From Oscarella lobularis (Eukaryota; Porifera; Homoscleromorpha; Homosclerophorida; Oscarellidae), in assembly GCF_947507565.1 (NCBI RefSeq), contig NC_089186.1, positions 1,054,001 to 1,118,000 on the forward strand: 64,000 nt of DNA. Direction: 5' to 3'. How positions within the stretch are numbered: position 1 is the first letter of the stretch; each line of letters opens with the position of its first letter. The notes beneath the pieces were generated by a model that saw nothing but the letters and a program-made list of their open reading frames with translations, had not been told where the DNA came from and made no database searches. This document shows, in pieces, positions 9,361 to 19,951 of this stretch. Made by a program: the position numbers and the translations under genes.

Positions 9361-10177
9361 TCTAGGTATAATGACTGGCACTTTTTCTCATCTTTTGGGC
9401 CTAAGGATGATACTAATGATGATACTGGAGGATCACACTGAAACAAGTGAGGTTTCCCGTCGTCCCCTCCAAGCAATGAAAACGGAAACTCCAAAAGGTC
9501 TGACACCACTATACAAAGCATTTTATTTTATTAATAATCGTGCCTTTTTTCTGAGTACCCTGATTAGGTGAATTCTTGTATGACGTTGGATCTCGTCGTT
9601 GGGATTGCCCCTCGATATATCAGGCGATTACTCTTGAGCTATTTTACCCGCCTTTTTGACGAGAAGCCTTATAAAATCTAAATTTAACAAAAGCATACAA
9701 ACCATTATATTTTAATTACCCCATAATCAGCGGCCAACCCACTGCAAATCATTCCCGCGTGATTAGCCATCATTTCGATCTAAAGGAGACGTCGTTCCAG
9801 AAAAAATCCCATATAAAAGGGGCGGGATTACTTTTTTGATGCTGTCGATGTGGAGACCCGATCGTTTTTTTTTTTTCTCTCTCGCTATTGCAACTCCGTT
9901 CGACGCTGAACTTTACGTATAGAAGTCCGTACGTTCTTTATCGTCCGTTTTAAGCCCACGGAAGGAATACCAGCGGCTGCGAGTGCGTACACGATCCTGA
10001 CAAGTTTTCCCGTTGCATGGGCTGCAGTAGAGCACAGCGTTTGCGTTTGAAGATCGTTTATCGAGTAGGAATAACGCGCCTGAAGGTCGTGAAGCTGGAC
10101 TGTTCCGTCTATCTCAAGTTGATATTCCTACGTACCCACTCCTAAAAATCCCCTTGCCCAGCAAGGGGGTTGGCATA
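9361..10177. other. Intergenic sequence without a supported gene
   Basis: No convincing coding frame. A T-run follows gatcgtttttttttttct near 9870. The sequence gcccagcaagggggttgg just before the palindromic element is locally repetitive. Confidence 0.4.
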
Positions 10178-10251
10178 GCCTCGCGTGGCCAGGCCCTTTT
10201 CCCTGATCTCCCGGATACTCCGAGAGGGGAAAAGGGCCTGGTACTTGAGTC
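10178..10251. mobile_element. Palindromic mini-element, GCCTCGCG family, copy 1
   Basis: Left arm gcctcgcgtggccaggccc and the right part gggcctgg are inverted; the right outer end has diverged. Two related copies are at 41802-41887 (perfect) and 48491-48553. This copy lies about 30 bp before the point where homology to the ankyrin-kinase gene begins (about 10280). Confidence 0.65.
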
Positions 10252-10279
10252 GCACGTGATAGGTCATGGGCTCCCCCGT

Positions 10280-12835
10280 TTGGCACTTATGGGAGGACGC
10301 CTAGATATATTTCAACGCTTTGTCAAAGCGGGAATCAAAGCGTCGCAACTATTGCAGGTGCTGTCAAAGTGAAAAATCGATTCTAAAATCAAAATTGAAA
10401 TCAGGAAAGTCGTCAATTTCTGTCTAAAGCGGCAGATAGAGGAAGTGAAGCTGCTGCTCATTTTCTTGAAGAAGTTTAATTAATTGTCCTGATTGGCAGA
10501 GCGATTTGTATTGACTGCATGACTGCGTCTTTATCAGATAAATATTATACAGGTCTCTGAAGAACCTTTGAAATGGACTTCTCCTCAGGAATGCCACTGA
10601 GCGTCTTCTGTTTCGTAGAGATATGTATGCGTTTAGGAAAGAGACGATCTGCTGCAGGAAATCGATTTTCTTAATCGCAAGCTGGCAGAGCGAGAGGGTT
10701 CTTTTCCTTCTGAGAAAGAAGATGAGTTAGCAGTGGAAGAAAGTCTCAGTGCCGGTACCGAAGTGAAAACTTTTTGTTATCTTAGCGAGTTGCAGTAAAA
10801 CGAATTTTATGAAGGAGAAGGGCGGCAACAGTTCAAAGATCTTTCTCTGGCTTTGTCTAGAAAGGAAGAGGTATTGAGTCGCTTGCGGGATGCGGCAAGG
10901 GAAATGAAAGCAAACTACGAGGCCAAAGAAGCTGCTGATAAATCAATTATCAGTGCGCACACCTAACATATGTGCTGTATCAAGTATTGCCAATTTTTGT
11001 AGCGAGATTAGAAAGCGAAGCACAAGAAAGAAACAGGATGCTCGAGGCTCAAGCTTGCGAAATCGGTAGGCGATTCGGTGCGGGGTTTTTGTATTTCTTA
11101 AATAACGGTTGCCTGTTTGTAAAGCACAACTGAAGGCTTTTGCTGACAACAAGGAAGTTGAAATCGAGAGGGCACTAGAAGAAACTGATGCTTTGAAACA
11201 AGAAAATGGTAAATATTGTTTGATTTAGAAGTTTTACGTGAAACGCCTTATTTTAGCAGAAAAAAATGATTTTCTGGAAAGAAAATTGACTGCAGCTGAA
11301 ACTGATAAGAGTAATGCCAACTTTAGTTCAGACTTGCAAACTTGGGCGTTTTTTTCAAATTCTGTAGTGCAACTTAGAGCTACTGCTAAGAAAAAAGATC
11401 TTCAGATCGAAAACACAGTTAAAGTAAACTTAGCAATGAGACTTGAACACGGTAGGAATATTTGCAGAGATGTTAACGTTTTTTAAGCCTTTTTGTGTTT
11501 TCAGAAAGAAACGTCCATTTTTACCAGGAAAGATTCGCTGAAGCGCAGATGGAGCGCAGTGAGAGCATCCTGATTCTTTCTGCTTTTACCCCTAATTGGA
11601 TTTCTAATCTAATTTAATTTTAGCTCTTCTGAAAACCGCACTTGAAGAAGCAAATCTCCATATTGAGAGCGCCAAAAGGGAGAAAGATGCTCTTAGTCTC
11701 GAACACGGTATGAAGCAATAATTTTGCACCAGTATTGTTTGAACTGTACATGTAGCCAATTTAAATGACCTCTTCCAAGAAACACAGGCGGAGTTGAGGG
11801 CTGTCATTGGGGAAATAGCCGAAAAAGAGAATCAACTTAGAAAAGCCAAAGCACAGGAAGAATTTCTTCACATTCCAGTTGGAGACGTCAGAATGACGGA
11901 CCTCAAACTCGGAGAAGGTGGCTATGGAGGTGTTAGTCAATAGAAATGTATCTGAACTAACCGGAATAATATTATCGCGTTTAGAAGTAAGAGTGGGCTA
12001 CTGGCGTGGCTGCCCTGTAGCTGTCAAAATGTTCTACGAGTTTCTTAACACCGACTATCACCTTCGACTCTTTCAGCAAGAAATTGCCGTCTGCGTTCGC
12101 GCTCGCCATCCCAACGTCGTCTTCCTATGCGGCGTAACGACGGAGAATGGTGTTCCGTTCCGAATCATCACCGAACTTCTTGAAGGATCGCTATCTGAAG
12201 TCATCAGGGCCTCACTTCGTTCAGAATGGCCGCTTTCGTTGCGCGAGAAAATAGACCTAGCGTTGGGAACGACGGCCGGAATCACGTATCTTCATCAGCT
12301 CGGGCCCGATGGTGTTCTCCACGGTGACATCCGCCCTTCCAACGTCGTCATAACGTCGTTGATGGAAGCCAAAGTGTGCGATTTGGGGGCCGCTCGCTTA
12401 GCCGAGATGTCTCTCTCCGCCGGACCGTTAAGTCCCCAATATTTGGCTCCGGAGCGAACGCCAGATAAGTTTTCCGGCGCAGCGCATAATACAAAGATGG
12501 CGGACGTTTGTAGTCTAGGAGTTACCCTTGTTGAATTGATGACTGGGGAACTTCCTGTTGCCAGTCATCGGTTCGAACAAGCTGCTGAAGTCGGTCATCT
12601 GGCGGTGAAGAAAATGTGTCGCGATATGATTTGCTTTGATCCGAGCGCAAGGCCGACTTCCGCCGAATGTTTGGCTCAATTGGAACGAGTTCAAGAGTCA
12701 GATGAATATGATCGGTGCTATCCGAAAAGATTGGTAAAAGGTAGACTGTATGGAAGAGATCAGGTAACTTTGGTATTTCATCTGTCACCGCAACGTCGCT
12801 CAGTAAAAAGTTACCTTGTCGAGACTCTCCTATAA
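10280..12835 (+). CDS. Coiled-coil protein kinase, 5'-truncated duplicate of the ankyrin-kinase gene
   Basis: Homology to the gene at 48.2-54.2 kb starts inside the last ankyrin unit (LMGGRLDIFQRF) and continues through several coiled-coil exons (for example ERDDLLQEIDFLNRKL, 10638 on) to a kinase domain. The glycine loop is split by a 55-nt intron (11930-11984) and reads LGEGGYG then EVRVGYWRG after splicing. Then come VAVK (catalytic Lys), HGDIRPSN (catalytic Asp kept; HRD Arg replaced by Gly), CDLGAARL (DLG instead of DFG) and APE, and the frame stops at 12835. It looks tyrosine-kinase-like (TKL). The kinase part is intact here, but the ankyrin array and an obvious start are missing, and the acceptor before the QQFKDLSLAL exon (about 10809) reads TTTTAT where the other copy has TTTTAG. 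Expression is doubtful. Confidence 0.6.
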
Positions 12836-13073
12836 GATTTTATCTTTTTTTGACTTAATTACAATGATTATAACCTTTAGTGTGCATAGATTCTGTTTCC
12901 AGCTTGAGTGGTGATCTTCGTTTCCTCGCTTGGTCTCCATGCAGCGTCGCAATTTTTTTGCATAACTTATTTTGATGCTAATGCTTATTACAGCCGATTT
13001 CGACTGTGCCTTTTTAACCTCATGAAAAAGAAAATGGGTTTTGACGTCCTCTGTTCCCTCCGACGTCACTTAT

Positions 13074-13530
13074 CAGTGACGGATCCAGGGGGGGGGGGGG
13101 GTCCATGGGGTCCATGGACCCCCCCTTTGAGCAAAACAAAAATTTTTAAAATTGAAATTCAAGTAAACGCAGTGCTTCTGTGTGTGGGAAGACAGTTAAG
13201 ATTAGGGTTAAGGGTAGGGAGAGGAGATTTAGCCAGTTAAAGCTAATTAAACACGTTATCGTGTTTGCTGACCTGTTGTAGGACAACGCTCTAATGAAAA
13301 CATCTCGTGAAATTTGCAAAAGGTTCAACTGACGAAATTTTTGCAGATTTGCGCGAGAAAAATAAAACATTGTTTAGTTTAGAAGACCATTTAAGTTGAA
13401 TAATGAATCTGTGTAGCTGTTTAGATGTATCAAAAATACACCAATGTGGGCGTGGTCAGCAAAAAATTTTTTGTGCGCGCAAACTCTCTCCCATGGACCC
13501 CCCCTTGCTCCAATCCTGGATCCGCCACTG
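13074..13530. mobile_element. 457-bp hAT-like MITE
   Basis: Starts cagtgacggatccagg followed by a G-run and ends cctggatccgccactg, an inverted pair with one mismatch. cttat is present on both sides (13069-13073 and 13531-13535). The ends resemble widespread CAGTGGCGGATCC-type hAT termini, although a 5-bp duplication is short for hAT. No coding capacity. The related kinase locus near 54.45 kb lacks this insertion. Confidence 0.7.
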
Positions 13531-13535
13531 CTTAT

Positions 13536-14237
13536 GAGCCGACCACCGCAGTTGTACGGGGTGACAAACGCAGTTTGCGCGCCCGTATAACGGCGGAGGG
13601 AGGCTAGTCTCGGCGGCTGCCTCAGGCTGTCCCAAACATGATTTTAGGGCCAGAAGTGTATGTATGTCTGTCTGTCTGTTCGTCACGCTCCGTATTGTGA
13701 CGTCACCTAAAAACCCGTTTTTTTGTACAGAGCATGCGTGACATAGGGCCCAAAACGGTGACCCGAAAAAGGCGCGAATAAAGCGTTTTGTCTTTCATAA
13801 ACGGAAAAATGCTTAGAACCCCTGTTTCCAAATGATCTGTGCTATTTTCCGTGTTATAAATGCGCTGAGAAACCGAAACGACAGTTTTGATTGTCAATCT
13901 CTGACGTCACAATCAAAAGTATCCACTCATGTGGGTACTGTACGAGTGTACGGGAAACAGGAAATATGACCCGTACACATGCATAGGTCCTTCTCAAATA
14001 CAGAGCACATTATCAAATACAGTACGTCACAAAAATTATGGAAACGTTGCAATCATGCAAGTATTTACAGTATGTAGGCAGGACTGAGATGTAGTAGCTA
14101 ACGGCTCTAATGACCTCGTGAATATGTGACAACATAAAAAATTATGACGTAACACGATATTATGCACTCGCGTACGGTAAGCGGTGGGAGGCTCTGCATG
14201 ATGGCAACACGGTGAACACCGGGCCATCATTCTCTAG
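13536..14237 (+). mobile_element. Helitron-like non-autonomous element H1
   Basis: The 3' end has the stem atgatggc...gccatcat around an inner cggtgaacaccg hairpin, followed by CTCTAG and then T, the layout of a Helitron 3' terminus. The 5' end starts gagccgaccaccgcagttgtacgg, and a short gtctgtctgtctg microsatellite lies inside (about 13660-13680). It is homologous in inverse orientation to the host element at 32.07-40.62 kb. No Rep/helicase frame. Confidence 0.6.
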
Positions 14238-14244
14238 TTTCAAA

Positions 14245-15420
14245 TTTAAAAGAATATCTCGATTCTCTTGCCCAAACCTGCAAAAATCTCCGGGTCACGT
14301 GGGCGAAAGGAGCTGGGTTCCAGACTAGCAATTTATTGCTTACTGAGTCTACTTGTAGTGCGTCATGGGTGTGACGTCGCTGTGCAGCGCGCTAAGCATC
14401 TATCGAGGTCTCGTTCTCCTATCTTTTCTCGTTCTTCACGAGTCCCCCGCGACTGGGTATATCGGCCAGGTTTCGAAAATCGAACTGCAGGAAATGATCA
14501 TGGACGCGAGTCCTCTCTTGTGGGGAATCTTCTTCGGAGATCAACCACGCCGTAGATGCAAAATTCGCTTTCATTTAACTACTCAAAAATCATTGCAGGT
14601 GGACTCGACGCTTAGATGTTGTAGATACGCGCATTCGAAGCTTCCCAACCGTGTCCACGCCCCCAACATCACATCACTGCAACTTGCAAGGCTTCGCAGC
14701 TCTAATCACTTCCTCGACCGTGGACAATGACTGTAAATTCCAACAAAGTACGACTGTCAATAATAATTTTCACGTCAATTAAAATTTGTTTTGTTTTTAG
14801 TGTAATCAAATTATGACGGCTCAAAAGATTTAATTAACCGGACGGCAAGTTTCTATCCAATTTCTGCAGGGAGTTCGTTTGTTAGTGCATCGTTCGTCAG
14901 AGTAGCTTCAATCTCTTATCGCTATTATAGGATTATCAGCAATGGGTGATGTCACCAGACGAGCTCTAATAGATTATTTCTATTGATTCTGTTTACTTAT
15001 AGTTGCACTGGTGCCTTCCCATAGTTGCTAAGTATCCCGAACATGAGATTCTTTGGACTTCTTCGACCAAATGTAAATAAAACTGTCAATAATTTTTTCA
15101 GTAAATAACGCATTGAGACCATCTTTTTTTCGCCTAGATTCTTTTTATTTATTTAGATCACTAGTCAAGTCAGTATTTGGTCATCACATCCACGGAGGTT
15201 GCAATGCATGGTGTTTCAGGCAGATACTGGGGCATGATTGTCGAGGCTGGTGGTAAAACTTCGTGGGCTTAGACATAGTACAGTTGATATTTGGAATTGC
15301 TGCTAGTCAGTATTCCCGACGTCACTAATTAGGCTATTTATAGTTGCCTTGTCGCTAGGGGACAGTTAATTAGGGCGGTGAAAGCGAGAAAGGGTCTAAA
15401 CATAGATATATGAGAGATCT
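14245..15420. repeat. Dispersed repeat A, copy 1
   Basis: Similar in order and sequence to 54500-55670 and, over its first two thirds, to 46120-46850. Shared landmarks are the cttcacgagtccc-gcgactgg block, a gcattcgaagct(t/c)ccc block and tcaagtcagtatttggtcatca. With the upstream kinase it forms one duplicated unit (about 10280-15420 versus 51670-55670). Short frames such as the one at 14365 are not conserved between copies and are not called as genes. Confidence 0.75.
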
Positions 15421-15429
15421 AAAGATTAG

Positions 15430-16560
15430 AAATGAGTTGTTTAAGCAATCCGGCGACATGCGTCGGCGACGAAACGCGTCCCGCATCTTTCCGCTTGCCT
15501 CTGTCGAAGCCATCTAATGACAGCTAGCTTATACTCTTCTTCTACGTCTGTGAGCGAGTTATTCATCTTCGGAAGACGCGAAGAGACCGCGTTTCGAGGT
15601 GAGTCCCAAAAAGGGGCCTCGACTGGAGGTCCCGTCTAGAGGCGTACGTTAAAAGACTAGATAATGATGGCCTTTTGTGAGCCATCATGTGATCCCCGAA
15701 CACCCTCAGCACGCTATCTAATTCTTTTTACTCTAAATTTAGAAAAGCCTCTGTGCATCGCACTGCCTAACCACGTTAGTTGGATGGCCTTATTTTCCGC
15801 AAAAACTAATTTGACCTCCAGAGCTAGCTAGACCTCCCTACCGCAACCTCTGCCCCTTCGGTCACGAGGCCCATTATCAGCTCGCAGTTGGGTTTGCGTG
15901 CTGCGAGCTTCGCTCGCAGCACGACAAATCCAACGTGCTCCTTTGCTGCATTCCCTTGATAAAGCTATTTGTTGCGTGCCCGTTATGTTTATTTATCCCT
16001 GGTGGCAACCATAGATATAACAGTACTGTTATACTGCAAACTGTTGAACATAGTCCGGGGTTACTATCTACTGTGACGTCACGTTTCGGTAGCATTTTCT
16101 TCCAAATACGGGAGATTATGACATCACAATGAATGTGATGTCATAAAGGCACCTTTGTGTGTGATTGGCCTAAGAGTGATTGTGACGTGAGCGTTACCGA
16201 CAGACAGACAGACAGACAGACACACACTTTGGTTTTTGGGCGATCACGTTTGAGAGACCCTCCCACCAGGGCGCGCGCGGGCTTCGCCCGCGCGCGCCCT
16301 GGTGTTCGGAGAACTACCGCCCGCGAACTCTCATCCAAAAGAACAGAAGCTGCATAGTCGAGGTAATCACAATAACAAAAAGGAGTAGAAAAGGGTATCG
16401 AAATTAGTCTTTTTTCCAGGCATGCAGAATGATGACGTGATCGCCCGCCATCACGATCGACTACTGTAGTATAGCTTTGACGTCTACGCTTTTAGGACAG
16501 AAATAGAATTCTAGATTCAGTTCAGTTGTAAGGCCTAGCTCCAATGCGGTGTCGTACAAA
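15430..16560. repeat. Segment duplicated at 27.59-28.03 kb, split here by H2
   Basis: 15430-15656 and 16313-16560 together match the continuous segment 27597-28030. Shared landmarks are gagttgtttaagcaatccggcgac, tcttcggaagacgcgaagagaccgc and ctcatcca-aagaacagaagctgcat. The intervening 15657-16312 is the inserted element H2. Confidence 0.8.
15657..16312 (-). mobile_element. Helitron-like non-autonomous element H2
   Basis: On the minus strand it runs from tctccgaacaccagg (16312) to ...ccatcattatctag (15657), with the stem gatggc/gccatc before the CTAG end. An acagacagacag microsatellite (16198-16222) precedes a conserved gatcacgtttgagaga block that is also present at 40.55 kb. Two strong hairpins lie inside: 15897-15923 (12-bp stem) and 16266-16302 (17-bp perfect GC stem with a TTC loop). 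The matching locus at 27.8 kb is an empty site and shows no target duplication beyond one ambiguous base. Confidence 0.65.
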
Positions 16561-16754
16561 TGGCCCTTTCTAGCTGCGCCGCGCGATCGCACCCGCGTAT
16601 ACCTACGTTAATTCATGCATTCGAATCCTACACGACGTGAATTCTTTTCCCACGCCCACACTCAAGATATTGTTTAGCATATCCCGCGTCGCATACGCAC
16701 AGAGTTATGTAGCCTGAGCGAATTGAGCATTCCCGGCCCATATAACAGGCGTTT

Positions 16755-16985
16755 TCATTACAAGTGCAGTTTTCTAGGGATGTCGGACGTAGTCATTTCA
16801 CGGGGGCATGTCACACAATTTGTTGTGCCTGGTTTGTCACTGAACGTTCCTCGTGGGCACGGACGACACGGATATTTTTTGAAATCTTCGCCGTACATTC
16901 CAGGGGAGCAGCCTGGTCGAAACATGTAGAAAGACCATCGGCCGACACTTCGCTCATCGTGAAATCCATGTCACATTGACAAGTT
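16755..16985 (-). pseudogene. EGF plus GCC2/GCC3 cysteine-rich domain fragment
   Basis: Minus-strand reading gives an EGF-like piece (KTCQCDMDF...STCFD) and then, one frame over, CSPGMYGEDF...YPCRPCPRGTFSDKPG followed by TNCVTCP. The latter is the typical ephrin-receptor-like GCC2_GCC3 repeat found in large extracellular proteins such as the SVEP1 and SCUBE types. The frame changes near 16920 without a clear intron and no further exons of such a gene are recognised nearby, so this is probably a fragment. No supported gene in 16561-16750. Confidence 0.5.
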
Positions 16986-17269
16986 TTCGTAGATCAGCCG
17001 CAGGCAAAAGTGGTACTGCTTTATATAATTATCCTTGATAGTTATCACTTCTTTCTTGCCGCTATGAAGATTAATTATCCGTAGATTATTAAGAGCGCAA
17101 GTGCTATATACACATCAAATTGGCTTTGAGACTTGAAGAGCTTTGGAGATGTTGTGTAGAAAAGGTAGCTGCCAATTATTTGGCTTTGCTGAACGCAATT
17201 GCCTGCACGTAGCTCTACTGCCTAAAAAGAAGCCGCACTTTGGCTGATATTTATCTGTTTTACGTCCAA

Positions 17270-18815
17270 ATTGCACGACTCTTAAACGTACAACGTGTTT
17301 CCTACGACTGACGATTGAATCTCTAGTACAGAGTAGAAATCCGAGTGCAGTGAAGGATAGAACATGCTGCCTTTAGACGCAGCTGTTAGGCGATTCCATC
17401 CAACAGTCATCTTAGCCGTATTTACTGTCAATATCCAGAGATCGGCAACATTACCTCCTCTGCCACATACAATCAGTGTTGTGTTTTGCCATACCGTTAA
17501 CGTCGAGTACGGTTGATTTGGGGGTCTATCCTCAGTCTGCTGCCCCGGAATAGACCCTATTTGTTTTAACTGCGCATGTCAGCGGAAGCCATTTTAGGTG
17601 GGGATCAGTATCAAACGGAAGTGGTCACGAGACCGAATTGTGGGTCAGCGAAAGCTTTTCAAAGTCCATTCTCCTGTTAATCGAGCTTCTAATAGATCAA
17701 AGAAGGCTTTGAATGCGTCAACGATCGACTGCGGCTTGCAGAAAGAGAGAAATCGGGCGACGAGGACTCCTTCTTCAAAAGGCTTTTTCTGCATCGCAGA
17801 ATCCCGTAGGGCTTCATTTTTAGATGAATTCGATAGTACATAAACAGCTCTTTATTAGAATATAGCGTGCGTTTGATCCTAAACCTTCGTTTCGATGTGC
17901 TGGCATGTCCTTAGCGCAAGTTTTCGGCCGCATTCCACGCAATGTCTGAGAAGCTGTTTGCATCTTACAACCGTAAACGACAATTCATCGGTGGAAAAAC
18001 ATGCTGCGTACCTCTGTGCTTCAACAATACTCGCGAGGACGCCGAAAAGGAACTAACATTTTACACTTTCCCGAAAGACGACGCCGAACGGAGCTTGGAC
18101 GCTAGAACACTCTGTGATGCTTTGCTGGTTTCCACGTTATTAGACGACGTATTGCTTGCGTTCGGCGTCGTCTTTAGGGAAAGTGTAAAATTTTAGTTCC
18201 TTTGCCAGCACATCGAAACGAAGGCTTAGGATTAAACGCAAGCTATAGTCTATTAAAGAACTGTTTATATACTATCAAATGCATCTACAAAACAAGCCCT
18301 GCGTGATTCTGCGATGCAGAAAAAGCCTTTCGAAGAAGGAGTCCTCGTCGCCCGATTTCTCTCTTTCTGCAAGCCGCAGTCGATCGCCGACGCATTCAAA
18401 GCCGTCTCTGATCTATTAGAAGCTCGATCAACAGAAGAATGGCCTTTGAAAAGCTTTCGCTGACCCACAATTCGGTCTCGTGGCCACTTCCGTTAGACAC
18501 TGATCCCCACCTAAAATGGCTGCCGCTGACATGCGCAGTTAAAACAAATAGGGTCTATTGTCCACTATCTTTGACTGACCGTGTAGATCCTTAGCTCGTA
18601 CTGTGATGTTGCTAGTTGTTTTTTTTTTCCAAAAGCAACTAGAAGGTTGCTGCCGAAAGTTGCGACGACTGCATTATAAAAATCCGGTTCGAGCTCATGG
18701 TCGTACTGAGTCCACATACTGTTCTTTAGGTCCAGTTTCCAAAATTCATTTTTGCCGAGATTCATGGCGAAGACTAAGTTGCCCACGAAAAGTGCCGTAG
18801 AACATGTCTCCAAAT
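17270..18815 (-). CDS. Kelch-repeat gene interrupted by an inverted-repeat element
   Basis: The 5' part (18813-18565) contains ALFVGNLVFAMNLG, EFWKLDLKNSMW and SNLLVAFGKKK; the 3' part (about 17545-17270) contains STLTVWQNTTLIVCGRGG and ADLWILTVNT...GWNRL. Both show kelch blade patterns in the same orientation. They are separated by the 1-kb inverted-repeat element at 17549-18559. The unit resembles the kelch gene at 2045-2864. Signal peptide and final exon are not identified. Whether the insertion is spliced out or kills the gene cannot be told; the 5' part ends in a stop just before the element (SQR stop), which favours inactivation. Confidence 0.45.
17549..18559. mobile_element. About 1-kb fold-back element with long inverted arms
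   Basis: The outer ends aatagaccctatttgttttaac and gttaaaacaaatagggtctatt are inverted copies, and similarity continues inward through most of both arms (17549-17905 against 18559-18205). A second paired block covers 18043-18093 against 18160-18205; the left arm has about 135 extra bases. The arms are similar rather than identical. Both arms carry the same coding-like segment, once on each strand. Confidence 0.75.
17942..18463 (+). pseudogene. THAP-like zinc finger gene remnant inside the fold-back element
   Basis: The frame from 17942 contains GGKTCCVPLC...NNTRED...LTFYTFPKDDAERS, the start of a THAP zinc finger (C-x4-C, then the FPKD block). A second open piece on the same strand (about 18290-18463) reads MQKKPFEEGVLVARFLSF and DAFKAVSDLLEARS and ends at TGA; the left arm carries a similar piece on the opposite strand (17650-17830). 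THAP domains occur in P-element-type transposases and host DNA-binding proteins. The second half of the zinc finger (C-x2-H, AVPTIF box) is not seen, so this is a remnant. Confidence 0.45.
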
Positions 18816-18959
18816 GTCTATAATTCTAGTAATACCGTTGCATGGATGCTAACTGAGGCGGATCTATCGAATCGAAAATAACTTTCAATATCCTGTTCCT
18901 GCTTTCGAGCATTGTTTTTTAGTTCTCCAGTTGAGGTGTCTGAATGATTATAGAAGTGA

Positions 18960-19140
18960 GAGAAGTTACCTAAGTTAGGGAAGCAAAGGAAGTGGAGGAA
19001 GCGAATCTAAGGAAGCGAATGAAGTGAAGGAAACGAATCTAAGGAAGCGAAGGAAGTGAAGGAAGCAAATCTAAGGAAGCGAATGAAGTGAAGGAAGCGA
19101 ATCTAAGGAAGCGAAGGATGTGAAAGAAGCCAATCTAAGG
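18960..19140. repeat. GGAAGYGAA satellite upstream of the aerolysin-like gene
   Basis: Irregular repetition of ggaagcgaa, ggaagtgaa and a longer ggaagcgaatctaa unit. Each has a GGAAG core like the array at 5233-5341, on the same plus strand. It ends about 70 bp before the ATG at 19208. Confidence 0.8.
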
Positions 19141-19148
19141 ATCCGACG

Positions 19149-19158
19149 GTATATAATG
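19149..19158 (+). promoter_or_regulatory. TATA box of the aerolysin-like gene
   Basis: gtatataatg lies about 55 bp before the ATG at 19208, directly after the GGAAG array, which would give a very short 5' UTR. Confidence 0.55.
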
Positions 19159-19207
19159 AGCCAGCCGTACGTGGTTTATTGTAGCAGTTGAGCTTTGGAC
19201 TAAAGAA

Positions 19208-19951
19208 ATGAGTGTCAAACAAGCCCTCACGTTCAGCGACCTTGACGGCCTCGGCTCAAGTCCAGATTCAGTTCGGAGTCGCTTCCAGTCTATCTATGGG
19301 AAAAGGCCGGACGGAATTGCTCTCAACAGCGAAACGTACTTCAACGCTGTCAAGCCAGCAATAACCGAGCAGTACGGACTCTCGTGCTACAAAGTGCTGG
19401 GCGACTTCACCTACACTGAGGGCCCTGCAGTTGATCAAGGCGAAATAGTTGTCGGCTCTCAGAGCGTACTCAACTATGGAGATCAAGAAGCAACAATGAC
19501 AGTGAATGTCAACGGATCGTGGACCCAGTCAACAACCGTAACATCTTCTATTACTACCGGGATGTCATTTACTGCAGAATTCGCAATTGAGGGTGTCTTT
19601 AAGCTAGGTGGCAGCTTTAATATGAGCGTAACAGCAGGCAGGTCATCAACCGACTCAAAAACGTTGGGGCAGTCGGTTTCAGTGTCAGTCACTGTTCCAG
19701 CGAGAAGCAGAGTTCAAGTAAAAATGGTTGGACAACTAAAGCAAGAGGCGGTCTCTTTTACTGCACCAATCCGAGCCAGCGGTGAGTTTGGTGCCAATTT
19801 TTCTGATCGAGTCAAGGGCCACTATTTTTGGTTCAACAATGCCGAGCAAGTTCTGAATAAAACCTCCGGCATTCTTTCAGGGTCAGTCAAGAGGGCATCT
19901 GCGTTTAACGTTCAGACAACAATTGATCCTGCTGAACCCATCAAAGGATGA
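19208..19951 (+). CDS. Aerolysin-like beta-pore-forming protein
   Basis: An intronless frame of 247 residues without signal peptide. The N-terminal about 75 residues (VRSRFQSIYGKRP...VKPAITEQYG) are followed by a Ser/Thr-rich core of alternating polar and hydrophobic residues. The core includes TMTVNVNGSWTQSTTVTSSI, a glycine-rich turn (GVFKLGGSFNMSV) and SVSVTVPARSRVQVKM. This is the pattern of the ETX/MTX2-aerolysin fold, whose long strands and central hairpin rearrange into a beta-barrel membrane pore; hydralysins in Hydra are animal examples. The receptor-binding part is not recognisable. With the actinoporin-like gene at 8 kb this makes two unrelated pore-former types within 12 kb. Function as defence or venom protein is inferred. 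Confidence 0.72.
   Translation: MSVKQALTFSDLDGLGSSPDSVRSRFQSIYGKRPDGIALNSETYFNAVKPAITEQYGLSCYKVLGDFTYTEGPAVDQGEIVVGSQSVLNYGDQEATMTVNVNGSWTQSTTVTSSITTGMSFTAEFAIEGVFKLGGSFNMSVTAGRSSTDSKTLGQSVSVSVTVPARSRVQVKMVGQLKQEAVSFTAPIRASGEFGANFSDRVKGHYFWFNNAEQVLNKTSGILSGSVKRASAFNVQTTIDPAEPIKG

Noticed and set aside
14365-14730. 121-codon frame in repeat A as a secreted protein
   Set aside because: The frame is not conserved in the other two copies of repeat A, which carry stops and indels at the same place.
16198-16222. (ACAG)n runs as CRISPR-like or telomeric repeats
   Set aside because: They are simple microsatellites at the same position in all three Helitron-like copies; there is no spacer structure and no telomeric motif.
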